A DNA stretch of 64,000 nt from Effrenium voratum (GCA_963377175.1 CAUJNA010000591.1:673501-737500); one strand, 5' to 3'; positions 20,989 to 28,982 are shown, numbered from the stretch's first letter. Notes: generated from the sequence alone by a model not told the origin. A program made the numbers and translations.

Positions 20989-22368
20989 TTAATCATAAAA
21001 TGTTACAGAATTTGAACGGATTTCAAGGATACATTCGTGCACCATTAGAATGTAAATTCTCTCAGCCATTTTACCAGGAGCGCTATATAATGTCGAACCC
21101 TCCAAGGATTTTACTTTTATTACACAGTTAGAGTTATTTTTAAGGCTAGTTCCTGTATACGCTGCTGATTCTAATTTTTGTAGATTAAATCCGAACATAA
21201 AAGCGTGAGACCTGTAATCTTCTGCACTAACTAACATTGGTTTATCAGCACAATGCATAAGATGGGCATATGCTTCACGAACACCTTGGATTTCCTGGCT
21301 TGGGATAACTTGATTACCAATTACCAAAGAAGCAGATAAATCATGCTCTGGGTCATAACGTCCTTTATCACCTGTTACATGTGCCAGTGGATGATACATA
21401 AAGTTATATGGTTTCAATAATTCACCGTATCCGCCTACATAACCCTTTTGAGTCGCATTTGAAAAAGAAATAAACAGTTTATTTAATTTAGACACATTAC
21501 GGACAATAGTTGTGAATATTTCAGTTGTTGTTGATGCTGTTTGTTCTTGTAGGGTTTCAGTTTCAAAAGTAATAGGAAGAGAACCAGTTTCTAATATTTT
21601 AGCATACTCTGCATATAAGCTATCGTCAAGAGTATAGACATTTCCTTTGAATAAAGGTTTTGTGACTGACCAAGTGATACTTGTATTTGCATCAGTAAAA
21701 AGTCCTGTTCTATTAACAATTGGTTTTAATACATCAGTTGTTAAATATAATTCAACTGTTATTGGACAATAAGATAAAGGTATCCAGTTTTCACAAGTCT
21801 TGAAACATTTTAAATTTAAATCAAAATAGACATTAGCACTTTTACCTTCTTTAATTCCTTTATAATTACCATTGGTTACATTTCTAGTTACTGCTTGGGT
21901 AGTAGAAGTTCCAGTAGCATCACAAACTAAAAACCGTCCATCGTGATTGAGTAGAGTATTTCCAAAACCCAATGCTTCATCAATTCGTTTTTCTTCTGAT
22001 GATTTTAATACATCTTTCATTGCACTCGCACGAGAAAGAGAATTTAAATCACATACAATGACATCACCCATTAACACACGCACCCTATCAAAGAAACCGG
22101 CTGTGTCAATTGGTCTAAGTTCGTGATTTAGTGTATTATCAGTGTTGTTTAGAGTAAATCCTAATAATAGTGATGGTAAGGACAACCATTGATTAGGTGG
22201 TCCAGTAATGTTAAATCTAATTACAGAATTTGTATCAGCGGTATAAGTAGAAACCGATGAAGGGTAAAAGTTTTTACTTTCTTTTGACCGAACATAAGAA
22301 CCGCCATCTTTTAATTTAAAGCGAAGGTTCTTCTCTACAAGGACATCATCTATTTCCAGAGTTTCCAT
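20989..22368 (-). CDS. major capsid protein (double jelly roll, PLV type)
   Basis: 459 residues, intact. Features of the Polinton-like-virus capsid family: an N-terminal strand region with NSVIRFNITGPPNQWLSLPS, followed by the FFDRVRVLMGDVIVCDLN segment (a conserved F-D-R-V-R strand pair of the first jelly roll), a long middle, and a C-terminus ending in HECILEIRSNSV, the closing strand. The length is right for a compact double jelly roll. It would form the hexon-like trimeric capsomers of an icosahedral particle. Start ATG at 22,368 follows TTAAATATATAAAG on the minus strand. Neighbours are the fibre (downstream) and a 63-residue protein plus lipase (upstream), a late structural block. Assignment rests on pattern memory of the family rather than a search, but gene content makes it the only candidate. 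Confidence 0.85.
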   Translation of the reverse strand: METLEIDDVLVEKNLRFKLKDGGSYVRSKESKNFYPSSVSTYTADTNSVIRFNITGPPNQWLSLPSLLLGFTLNNTDNTLNHELRPIDTAGFFDRVRVLMGDVIVCDLNSLSRASAMKDVLKSSEEKRIDEALGFGNTLLNHDGRFLVCDATGTSTTQAVTRNVTNGNYKGIKEGKSANVYFDLNLKCFKTCENWIPLSYCPITVELYLTTDVLKPIVNRTGLFTDANTSITWSVTKPLFKGNVYTLDDSLYAEYAKILETGSLPITFETETLQEQTASTTTEIFTTIVRNVSKLNKLFISFSNATQKGYVGGYGELLKPYNFMYHPLAHVTGDKGRYDPEHDLSASLVIGNQVIPSQEIQGVREAYAHLMHCADKPMLVSAEDYRSHAFMFGFNLQKLESAAYTGTSLKNNSNCVIKVKSLEGSTLYSAPGKMAERIYILMVHECILEIRSNSVTFYD

Positions 22369-22380
22369 CTTTATATATTT

Positions 22381-22413
22381 AATAATAGAAAATTATTTTA
22401 TTATTCTATTATT
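22381..22413. terminator. hairpin before the capsid gene
   Basis: AATAATAGAA pairs with TTCTATTATT across a 13-base loop. It lies between the stop of the 63-residue gene (22,417) and the capsid start (22,368). Confidence 0.6.
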
Positions 22414-22416
22414 AAA

Positions 22417-22608
22417 TTAATTTATTTTAAAGTGTGAATAATCTATAACTTCTTTTTTAGAATTTTTATTTAATAGTTTTTTAGATTTATTTTTAATATT
22501 ATTGTTTTCAACCTTATAATTAGGTTCGTCTTCTACAATCTTTTTAATGTCATCATAACTGACTTTCTTTTTAGGATTTATAGTATTTTTTATATCATTA
22601 TTAGGCAT
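22417..22608 (-). CDS. small basic protein, unknown
   Basis: 63 residues, rich in Lys and Asn (SKKLLNKNSKKEV), no hydrophobic segment. Located between lipase and capsid on the same strand, 11 bases after the lipase stop and followed by a hairpin. A virion-associated DNA-binding peptide is possible but not shown. Confidence 0.5.
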   Translation of the reverse strand: MPNNDIKNTINPKKKVSYDDIKKIVEDEPNYKVENNNIKNKSKKLLNKNSKKEVIDYSHFKIN

Positions 22609-22619
22609 TATATATAAGA

Positions 22620-23282
22620 CTACAAAATTTCCTTTACAGGCTCAATACTTCTTGATACATCCTTGCCAGTATCACCATATAATGAGTGTTGATGATTTGT
22701 TAATGGGTTAAAACCTCCTCTATTTGATGTTATACTGCCTCTATCTAAAATACTGACTATATCTCCAAAATTTCTTAGGCTTGTGTAGTTGTCATTGTTT
22801 TTGTTTGACATTGAAATAAAAGGAGCACCGTAAGTAGTTAATCTAATATTTCTATCAGGATTTTCTTTTAAATATTTAGCACTCGCACTACTACCCAATG
22901 AATGTGAAATAACTTCACTAATATTATGGTTTTCATCAAGTATATCTCTAATATCTCTATATCTTTCACTGAATGAACTTAAGCCAAATGGAATTGTAAT
23001 ATCACTTAAAATATCATTAATATTTGATTTAATATTAGACTTACCAAATGTCCCAGCAACATATAGTTTATTATTATCCAAATAATAACCTTTACCATTT
23101 GTATATGCTTTGTTTAATCCTTCTGTGTCAGATAAATTATTATTATATTTAGGTTTGAATAATGATTTTTCTTGTTGAATTTCATTAATTATTTTTCTAT
23201 ACATTTCGCTATGACCTTGATGAAGCGGATTGTATGATTTTAATTTTCCTTCTTTTAAATAATATTTATATTTATTTTTCAT
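22620..23282 (-). CDS. class-3-lipase-like alpha/beta hydrolase
   Basis: 220 residues, intact. The nucleophile elbow SHSLGSSASA (S128) matches the G-x-S-L-G-(G/S)-A pattern of class 3 lipases with the first Gly replaced by Ser. YGAPFIS (151-157) matches the Y-G-x-P-x-x family strand; NFGDIVSILD supplies the acid (D174 best candidate) and H199 in NHQHSLYG the base. An upstream strand around LYVAGTFG and the helix GLSSFSERYRDIRD fit the fold. Lipases occur in some Polinton-like viruses, and phospholipase activity helps capsids such as those of parvoviruses leave endosomes, so an entry role is plausible. Start at 23,282 diverges from the minor capsid gene 38 bases away, sharing a leader with the palindrome TATAATTAAATTATA. 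Confidence 0.8.
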   Translation of the reverse strand: MKNKYKYYLKEGKLKSYNPLHQGHSEMYRKIINEIQQEKSLFKPKYNNNLSDTEGLNKAYTNGKGYYLDNNKLYVAGTFGKSNIKSNINDILSDITIPFGLSSFSERYRDIRDILDENHNISEVISHSLGSSASAKYLKENPDRNIRLTTYGAPFISMSNKNNDNYTSLRNFGDIVSILDRGSITSNRGGFNPLTNHQHSLYGDTGKDVSRSIEPVKEIL

Positions 23283-23283
23283 A

Positions 23284-23298
23284 TATAATTAAATTATA
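23284..23298. promoter_or_regulatory. palindromic divergent promoter region
   Basis: Perfect palindrome TATAATTAAATTATA in the 38-base gap between the divergent lipase and minor capsid genes. It probably contains both promoters. A binding role is inferred. Confidence 0.4.
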
Positions 23299-23320
23299 AA
23301 ATTTCTAATTAATTAATATA

Positions 23321-24154
23321 ATGAGATTTCGTAAAATATATATCAACAGTGCTTATCGTGATTTAAATGACAGTCAATCTACATCAGATTTTGTTATTAA
23401 TTTAAGAGAGCAACAAGAATGCGGACCAAATACTAAAATGATTTGTCACGAAGTATCTATCGCTAATTCATTTTATCCAATTGAAGATAATTTAAATAAC
23501 AGATTATATTTAACATTAGGAGGGATATTAATAGGAGCACCAGTATATTATTTTATTGTAGCACCTGATAAAGGTAGTTATGTAGGTAGTGAATTAGCAA
23601 CCGAATTACAAAATAAATTGAACACTGCAACCAATGGGACCGATGGAAACAGTAACTTTTTTACTTGTAGTTATTCATTAAAAACAAATAATATAACTAT
23701 AAGTTGTAATTATATTTCTTACTTTTTTGTAATCCATACAGATAAAGAATTACAAACTAATTATAGTTTTGGTGTTGATTATGATAGAGATTATCCTAAT
23801 AGTATTAATGACATTTTAGGAAATACTACTGAACAAGTAAATAGTACAGCAGACCCTTTTGTTAGTGGATTTATATCATTTTTACCTGTTAAAAATATTT
23901 ATATTCATTGTAATGAACTTTCTAATGGGAACCAGTTATGTAGTTTCGGGACTTCATCAATAATAAAGAAAGTGCCCGTTCTGACCTCATTCGGGAACCT
24001 CATATATGATAATGAACTAATTTTAAATGATGCTAATGATGTTAGTATGCGTTCATTAAGAAGATTACATTTTAGATTTACTGATGCATCGGGTAGAGTT
24101 TTAAATATGAATGGAACAACAAGTAGTTTTAGTTTAACATGTTTTGAAGGTTAG
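23321..24154 (+). CDS. minor capsid (penton-like) protein
   Basis: 277 residues, intact. The start RKIYINSAYRD followed by STSDFVINL, and the string ANSFYPIEDNLNNRLYL, are typical of PLV/Polinton/virophage penton proteins. The C-terminal part has VKNIYIHCNEL, IIKKVPVLTSFGNLIY and SMRSLRRLHFRFTDASGR, which are the closing beta strands of the family. Predicted single jelly roll forming the five-fold vertices, where the S74 fibre would attach. Transcribed away from the lipase; first gene of the long plus-strand block. Confidence 0.83.
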   Translation: MRFRKIYINSAYRDLNDSQSTSDFVINLREQQECGPNTKMICHEVSIANSFYPIEDNLNNRLYLTLGGILIGAPVYYFIVAPDKGSYVGSELATELQNKLNTATNGTDGNSNFFTCSYSLKTNNITISCNYISYFFVIHTDKELQTNYSFGVDYDRDYPNSINDILGNTTEQVNSTADPFVSGFISFLPVKNIYIHCNELSNGNQLCSFGTSSIIKKVPVLTSFGNLIYDNELILNDANDVSMRSLRRLHFRFTDASGRVLNMNGTTSSFSLTCFEG

Positions 24155-24174
24155 AAAAGCATATATTAAATATG

Positions 24175-24249
24175 TTAATATAAATATTTGTTATATACTA
24201 ATTATATTAAAATATTTTAATATAAATATTTATTATATACTAATTATAT
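24175..24249. repeat. 33-base tandem duplication with AT palindrome
   Basis: 24,175-24,207 and 24,217-24,249 are identical except for one base (TTAATATAAATATTTGTTAT against ...TTTATTAT). Between and overlapping them (24,203-24,224) is a perfect 22-base palindrome centred on AAAATATTTT. It lies after the minor capsid stop and immediately before the ATG at 24,248, so it may combine an end signal and a promoter. Confidence 0.7.
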
Positions 24250-24835
24250 GGTTAAAAATATTGAAATAGTAGATGTCAATAAAGAAGAAGAGAGCAACGA
24301 ACCAGAAACAACAGTGAATATTGAAGAAGAACAGAAAGAAGAAAATACTATTGTTGAAGAGGAAACAAAAGAAGAATTAAAAGAAGAAGAACCAAAGGAA
24401 GAACCAGTAGAAGAGCAACCAACGAAAGAATTAAAATCTAAAACATATTCAACAGAAAAGGTAGAGTGTCCAAAGTGTAAAAAATATTTAACAAAATACA
24501 CTTTCAGATATCGTCATAACTGTAATGGAATACAGGTTAAAAAAGAACCAGACCCTAACAAAGTTGTTCGTAGAAAAATTATGCATCCTGAACAAGCAAA
24601 AGAATTTGAACATAATGTATATAGTAAAGTTAAAGATAATATTAAAGTGGATGAACAAGAAATAGAGAAGCGTGTTCAACAAAAAGTTGAAGAAAGGTTA
24701 AAACAACATATAGAAAGCACAGCAAATAAAGTGTCTGAAACCGCAAAAGATAGATATAATAATATGAAACAACAAAAGTTGGAAAAGAAGCAAGAACATA
24801 TTAATAAATTAGTATCAAAATTATTTAATAAATAA
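24248..24835 (+). CDS. acidic C2HC zinc protein with coiled-coil tail, unknown
   Basis: 195 residues, intact. Residues 10-65 are extremely Glu-rich and surely disordered. Next comes a C2HC zinc motif, C74-x2-C77-x12-H90-x-C92 (VECPKCKKYLTKYTFRYRHN). From about 115 on the sequence is Lys/Glu-rich with heptads, a likely coiled coil (VEERLKQHIES and following). Acidic plus zinc plus coiled coil suggests a scaffold or DNA/protein adaptor in the virion, but nothing is proven. It lies between minor capsid and the three genes that share an N-terminal motif. Confidence 0.7.
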   Translation: MVKNIEIVDVNKEEESNEPETTVNIEEEQKEENTIVEEETKEELKEEEPKEEPVEEQPTKELKSKTYSTEKVECPKCKKYLTKYTFRYRHNCNGIQVKKEPDPNKVVRRKIMHPEQAKEFEHNVYSKVKDNIKVDEQEIEKRVQQKVEERLKQHIESTANKVSETAKDRYNNMKQQKLEKKQEHINKLVSKLFNK

Positions 24836-24862
24836 ATTATTTAATCTAATTATTATTATATA

Positions 24863-25328
24863 ATGATTATTGATAAAAAAACAATTGCTTATGCGTCGTA
24901 GAGAAATTTATGACAACGTTGTAAATAGAATAACAGCACCACAAAATAAAGACAAGCCGAATATTAGTGATGTTATCGATAGAAAAGCAGTTTTTGAAAC
25001 AAACAAACCAAAAAAGAAGAATAAATATAAATCAACTCAACATTACTATTATGAAGGAGACAACAAGGCACACCAACCTAATTACACATATTTGAAAGAA
25101 TTACAAGAACAATTAGAACGTCATAGCGCTAAAAAGGATTATGCTGTATTTCAAAATAAAAGAAGATATCAAGATGAAGCACAGGCGTATTTTAATGAAA
25201 TTCAAAGGTTGGAAGGTGAAAAATTGAGACATCATCCATCAAGTGAAACAGGTAAATCCTATTCAGAAATGGTTAAGAAGAAGAAAGGAATAATCAATCA
25301 ATTAAGAAAGGATTTTAATTTTGATTAA
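24863..25328 (+). CDS. unknown protein, first of three genes with shared N-terminal motif; frame break at start
   Basis: The main frame runs from upstream of the ATG at 24,891 to 25,328 (about 146 residues from that ATG). The homology to the next gene (KKQLLMRRREIYDNVVNRIT, then ISDVIDRKA) begins before 24,891, while the ATG at 24,863 with a proper AT leader is in another frame; the frames meet at A7, 24,875-24,881. I therefore infer a one-base indel in the homopolymer; otherwise translation starts at 24,891 and lacks part of the motif. The rest is Lys/Gln/Glu-rich, helical and disordered. Function unknown. A strong 14-base-pair hairpin follows. Confidence 0.65.
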
Positions 25329-25336
25329 ATTACTTG

Positions 25337-25372
25337 AATTAATTAGATTAATAAATTATAATCTAATTAATT
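25337..25372. terminator. perfect 14-base-pair hairpin
   Basis: AATTAATTAGATTA, eight-base loop, TAATCTAATTAATT. It starts nine bases after the stop at 25,328 and ends just before the next gene's ATG at 25,383. Confidence 0.65.
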
Positions 25373-25382
25373 TTATATACCA

Positions 25383-26471
25383 ATGAGATTAGACGATACA
25401 CAGATGAAAACATTAAAATCTCAATTAAGATTAAGACCGTCTTATAATGAACTGATAAAGGAAATTACAAAGGAAGAATATAAAAATAAGAATATAAGAG
25501 ATGTAATAGACAGAAACGCTTATTATTTTCGTGATAGTCCATTAGGAACAGTGTATGATAATAATACAGTAGATTTGAGACAACAGCGCTTTCAAAAAAT
25601 GTTAGATGGGGAAAATCAAACAGAACATTTTGATGTATCGAGAGACGATGAAATGGATGATTTAAGAGATGAAGCAATACAATCGCTAAGTGCCTCAATG
25701 GATGATGCCGAGGAACAACACGAACAACAAATCAGTCAAGTTTCAAAAAGAGTTAGTAGCGAACAAATAGCAGACCTACACCAACGAGCACAACGAGCAA
25801 GACAATTAGAAGGACAAGAGGGGAGAAGACCAAGTATCCAGTCAATGATGACCGCAAAATCAAGCGATACTGAAGACTTACCGCCATTGGAAGATTTACA
25901 ACCAAAACGAGTTTCAAATTTACAGAAAGCAAGAGCAAGATTGGAATTGAAACGATTTATTGACGAAGATAAAGACAGTCCTGAACCAAAAAGAGTTTCA
26001 AATTTACAAAAAGCAAGAGTAAGATTGAAATTGAAGCGATTTATTGACGAAGATAAAGACAGTCCTGAACCAATGGAGATAAAAGAAGCAGAGAAAAGAA
26101 GAGAGCAAAAAATGGACAGCGCTGACAGTTCATCCACAGTCCAACAAAGACAAACAAGAACACATAAGGAAACCATTGACTATTCAACTGATATAAACCA
26201 TTGGAGAGGAAGCACAGTAAAAGAAGAAGACTTATTATTTCAATTACATTTAAGAGGAGCAGGACTTACTGAAGAACAGGAACAACAATATTCAAACACA
26301 AAGAAAAAGGGGAAAGGTAAAAAAGAAACTGGTAGAACTTATTTAGTTGGACTGGTGGAGAAACTCATAAACAGTGGAAAATGGACGACGAAAGTAAATG
26401 ATGAATTGCTAAGAAAAAGAATGGAAGATTGGAGAGTTATGAAAGGAAAAGGTAAAGCAACAAAGGGTTAA
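25383..26471 (+). CDS. unknown protein, second of three with shared N-terminal motif; internal duplication
   Basis: 362 residues, intact. N-terminus LKSQLRLRPSYNELIKEIT, then NIRDVIDRNAYYF, shares the motif of the flanking genes. An acidic region follows (about 80-125). A 28-residue unit (KRVSNLQKARARLELKRFID plus EDKDSPE) is present twice in tandem, from 84-base DNA repeats at 25,902-25,985 and 25,986-26,069. The C-terminal part (about 270-362) looks folded: a basic helix-turn region with GRTYLVGLVEKLINSGKWTT. Mostly disordered, charged, no cysteine. A virion-internal or DNA-condensing role would fit the composition but is inference. Confidence 0.7.
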   Translation: MRLDDTQMKTLKSQLRLRPSYNELIKEITKEEYKNKNIRDVIDRNAYYFRDSPLGTVYDNNTVDLRQQRFQKMLDGENQTEHFDVSRDDEMDDLRDEAIQSLSASMDDAEEQHEQQISQVSKRVSSEQIADLHQRAQRARQLEGQEGRRPSIQSMMTAKSSDTEDLPPLEDLQPKRVSNLQKARARLELKRFIDEDKDSPEPKRVSNLQKARVRLKLKRFIDEDKDSPEPMEIKEAEKRREQKMDSADSSSTVQQRQTRTHKETIDYSTDINHWRGSTVKEEDLLFQLHLRGAGLTEEQEQQYSNTKKKGKGKKETGRTYLVGLVEKLINSGKWTTKVNDELLRKRMEDWRVMKGKGKATKG

Positions 26472-26479
26472 ATAAATCA

Positions 26480-26508
26480 TTTATATATTTTATCAATAAT
26501 TATATAAA
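26480..26508. terminator. short hairpin between genes
   Basis: TTTATATA, 13-base loop, TATATAAA; it ends against the ATG at 26,509, so it may also be part of the promoter of that gene. Confidence 0.4.
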
Positions 26509-27387
26509 ATGATTAAAAACCGCAAGCACGAGTTAAGGAAACGCCCTACTTATGATGAAATGCTTAAACAAGCAATCACAAGCAAAATGAAAACAACAGT
26601 TATATTGAAGAAATACAAGAAAGATATGTTATTGAATAATTTTGATTTTGATAAAATGGATTTAATGAATTATAAAAATAAAGAAAGATATATGAACGCA
26701 GAAGTTATGATGGCAGACAAGGCAACACAAACGCTTAACAAAGAAAACAAGGCAACACAAACAGACCTACCAAATGATAAAGAAACACAAACTTATAATT
26801 TTGATGATATGACAAAACTATTAGGCGGTTCTTCAAAGAGTTTCAAAAGCAAATTGATAACCAAGGCTGAAGCAGAAGCAGAAGCATTTACATATGACCC
26901 TGATTTATATGATGATGACGATGATGATGACAAAAAAGATGATGACATTGATAAATATAGAAAGAAATTATTTATGTTGATGAGGATTATAGAATTTATG
27001 ATGAGGTCAGGTTTTAGTATAGGACAAATAGTAGCACATTTAACATACCACACTACATTAACTACAATTCAAGGTTCTGAGTTATTAGTTAATTTAACAA
27101 TGAATTCATTAGTAACATCATACGATATAGCAACTGCTATAATGAATTGGCTGAATACAAATGTTAGTGAAGAAGTTGATTTAAACACAGAACCACCTGT
27201 TAGTGTTCATAGTTCTCCACCTATCACTGTTAATAGTTCTTCAACACATACTGTTAATTCGTCATCATCAGAAGAAAATGCTAATTATGAAATAGCTCCA
27301 CCTACTGACATCCCTGTTCCTACTGATGCTGAAAGTGAAGATGAAGATAAGGATAAAGATAAGAATAAAGAAAAAACAATAAAATAA
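26509..27387 (+). CDS. unknown protein with three K-x-TQT motifs (candidate dynein light chain binder)
   Basis: 292 residues, intact; third of the genes with the L-R-x-R-P-x-Y-(D/N)-E motif (residues 9-20, LRKRPTYDEMLK). Residues 71-75 KATQT, 81-85 KATQT and 91-95 KETQT are three copies of (K/R)-x-T-Q-T exactly ten residues apart; this is the canonical short motif that binds dynein light chain LC8. The section around 130-140 is an Asp run. Residues 145-195 (LMRIIEFMMRSGFSIGQIVA and following) form the only hydrophobic, probably folded helical part. The C-terminal 75 residues are Ser/Val/Pro-rich with S-S-P-P-I-T-V-N-S-S repeats and an acidic end. If the motifs are real, the protein would link the incoming particle or genome to microtubule transport. 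Confidence 0.7.
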   Translation: MIKNRKHELRKRPTYDEMLKQAITSKMKTTVILKKYKKDMLLNNFDFDKMDLMNYKNKERYMNAEVMMADKATQTLNKENKATQTDLPNDKETQTYNFDDMTKLLGGSSKSFKSKLITKAEAEAEAFTYDPDLYDDDDDDDKKDDDIDKYRKKLFMLMRIIEFMMRSGFSIGQIVAHLTYHTTLTTIQGSELLVNLTMNSLVTSYDIATAIMNWLNTNVSEEVDLNTEPPVSVHSSPPITVNSSSTHTVNSSSSEENANYEIAPPTDIPVPTDAESEDEDKDKDKNKEKTIK

Positions 27388-27514
27388 TAAAAAAATAAAT
27401 AAATAATAATAATAATAAAAATAAAATAATAATAATAATAATAAGAATAATAATAAGAAAATAAAATAATAATAATAATAATAAGGAAAAAAAAAACACA
27501 GAATTTGTACAAAT
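27388..27514. repeat. AAT/AATA microsatellite
   Basis: Simple AAT- and AAAT-type repeats with A runs between two genes. Open frames across it on either strand are artefacts of the repeat. Confidence 0.85.
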
Positions 27515-27548
27515 GCCTTAAAGAAATAACGACTTTATTATATAAGAT
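27515..27548 (+). promoter_or_regulatory. TTAAAG promoter motif
   Basis: GCCTTAAAGAAATA, AC, GACTTTATTATATAAGAT ends two bases before the ATG at 27,551; nearly identical in layout to 32,767-32,800 and to the minus-strand motif at 14,240-14,272. Confidence 0.65.
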
Positions 27549-27550
27549 AA

Positions 27551-27910
27551 ATGCCATTCTATAGCAGACACTCAGATGATGGAAGCGATAGATTGTTAGG
27601 AGGAATACATGATGAAGATGATTATAATGACTTTATGAATATGTTATTTATGAATAGTAGTTTTGCTGATGACATTGAAAGACATTATAAAAGTTCAGAT
27701 GCTGATGTGTTGCCAAGTCCTACTGATAGTGAAGAAACAAAAGAAAATAAAGAGAAACAATATCAGAAGGATTATCATAAAAAATACTTTCAAGAAAAGC
27801 TTAATAAACCTTATACATGTAATATTTGTGGAAAATCAATGGCCAACAGTTCTAACAAATCAAGACATGAGAAAAGTAAAAAGTGTCAGAGTGCTAAACA
27901 TAAAGTCTAA
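27551..27910 (+). CDS. C2HC zinc-finger protein, unknown
   Basis: 119 residues, intact. Acidic, disordered N-terminal 65 residues; then a basic helix (KQYQKDYHKKYFQEKL) and a zinc finger C90-x2-C93-x12-H106-x5-C112 (YTCNICGKSMANSSNKSRHE). The finger type is that of small DNA- or RNA-binding regulators. With the TTAAAG motif in front and the integrase behind, it is a candidate early regulator. It ends at an 18-base-pair hairpin. Confidence 0.72.
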   Translation: MPFYSRHSDDGSDRLLGGIHDEDDYNDFMNMLFMNSSFADDIERHYKSSDADVLPSPTDSEETKENKEKQYQKDYHKKYFQEKLNKPYTCNICGKSMANSSNKSRHEKSKKCQSAKHKV

Positions 27911-27951
27911 TTGGATAATATTAATTTAATTTTAATTAATATAATCCAATT
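27909..27951. terminator. 18-base-pair hairpin before the integrase gene
   Basis: AATTGGATAATATTAATT pairs with AATTAATATAATCCAATT with one mismatch and a 7-base loop. It overlaps the stop of the zinc-finger gene (27,910) and ends eight bases before the integrase ATG. Confidence 0.7.
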
Positions 27952-27958
27952 TCAATAT

Positions 27959-28876
27959 ATGAGTAAACTAAGTAATGAGGAGATAATGAGCAATCTGTAT
28001 TATGACCTTGAGACAGCATATGGTTCTAAACAAAGCTTATACAATCAAGCAAAAGAGAAAGGAGCAAGTGTAACATTAGAAGAAGTGGCAAAGTGGTTGA
28101 AGAAGCAACCTAACAAGCAAGTAAAACCGTATCAGAATTATAACAGTTTCTTAGTGCCTTATGCCAGAGCAGAATTTCAAATAGATATTATGGATATGAA
28201 AATATTCAAGAAAGAAGATGAAGAACGCTATGCATTGATTGTAATAGATGCTTTCAGTAAATTAGGTTTTGTGTATCCAATGTTTCAAAGAGACAGTCCA
28301 AATGTTTTGAAAGGGTTGAAAGAAGCATTTAAAGTTATGGGTGAGCCTGTGGAAATCTTTTCTGATGATGATGGAGCATTTAAAGCAGAAGTAAAGAAAT
28401 ATTTAGATGATTTAGGTATAATACATAAAACAACGCTAACACATGCCAATATTGTGGAGAGATTTATTAGAACGATGAAAAAAGGAATAGGAGACAGAAT
28501 ACACTTTACTAAAGGTAGATGGACTGATATGTTGAAACCTACATTAAAGAAATATAATAGCGCTATTCACTCATCAACTGGAATGAAACCAAATGAAGCG
28601 CATGATGATGACAACAGAGCAAATGTAAAAGCAAACCTTACACTGAAGCAAAAGCATATGAGGAAATATCCTAAATTATCTGTTTCAGACACAGTGAAAA
28701 TATACCAAAAAGGAAAAGGTAATTATACATCGAGGAAAGAGACCAACCCAAAGTGGACAGAAAGGAAATACAAAATAGAAAGGATAGAAAAAGATATGAC
28801 ACTTCAAACTTACTATGTATTAGAAGGTTTGAAGAGACATTATTTGCGTCATGAATTATTGTTAATTGAAAATTAA
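27959..28876 (+). CDS. retroviral-type DDE integrase (rve family)
   Basis: 305 residues from the ATG at 27,959; the in-frame extension to 27,911 has no ATG and is hairpin sequence. The RNase-H-fold core carries D76 (QIDIMD), D137 in FSDDDGAF and E167 in ANIVERFIRTMKK, the catalytic triad. The D-to-E spacing (about 30) is a little shorter than the usual 35. The C-terminal portion (about 225-305: VSDTVKIYQKG, KWTERKYKIERI, YYVLEGL, LRHELLLIE) is the SH3-like DNA-binding tail of Polinton and Ty3-like integrases. There is no clear N-terminal HHCC zinc domain. It would join the viral ends to host DNA, making the short target duplication. The reading frame is fully intact. Confidence 0.92.
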   Translation: MSKLSNEEIMSNLYYDLETAYGSKQSLYNQAKEKGASVTLEEVAKWLKKQPNKQVKPYQNYNSFLVPYARAEFQIDIMDMKIFKKEDEERYALIVIDAFSKLGFVYPMFQRDSPNVLKGLKEAFKVMGEPVEIFSDDDGAFKAEVKKYLDDLGIIHKTTLTHANIVERFIRTMKKGIGDRIHFTKGRWTDMLKPTLKKYNSAIHSSTGMKPNEAHDDDNRANVKANLTLKQKHMRKYPKLSVSDTVKIYQKGKGNYTSRKETNPKWTERKYKIERIEKDMTLQTYYVLEGLKRHYLRHELLLIEN

Positions 28877-28939
28877 AAATAATTTATACTAATCTTTGAT
28901 ATAGTTGTTTAGTTCTTAGAATTTTGTGACTTTAAAAAA

Positions 28940-28974
28940 GACTTAAAGAGAAAACCATAAATTAAATTATATAG
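28940..28974 (+). promoter_or_regulatory. TTAAAG promoter motif (weaker) before the polymerase
   Basis: GACTTAAAGAGAAAA followed by CCATAAATTAAATTATATAG and the ATG at 28,983. The first half matches the other motif copies; the second half diverges and resembles the inner terminal-repeat string AACCATAAGTT. Confidence 0.45.
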
Positions 28975-28982
28975 TTAATAAT

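Noticed and set aside
27285..27557. 90-residue Tyr/Ile-rich frame on the minus strand
   Set aside because: It is the complement of the AAT microsatellite and the preceding acidic coding region; composition is purely repeat-driven.
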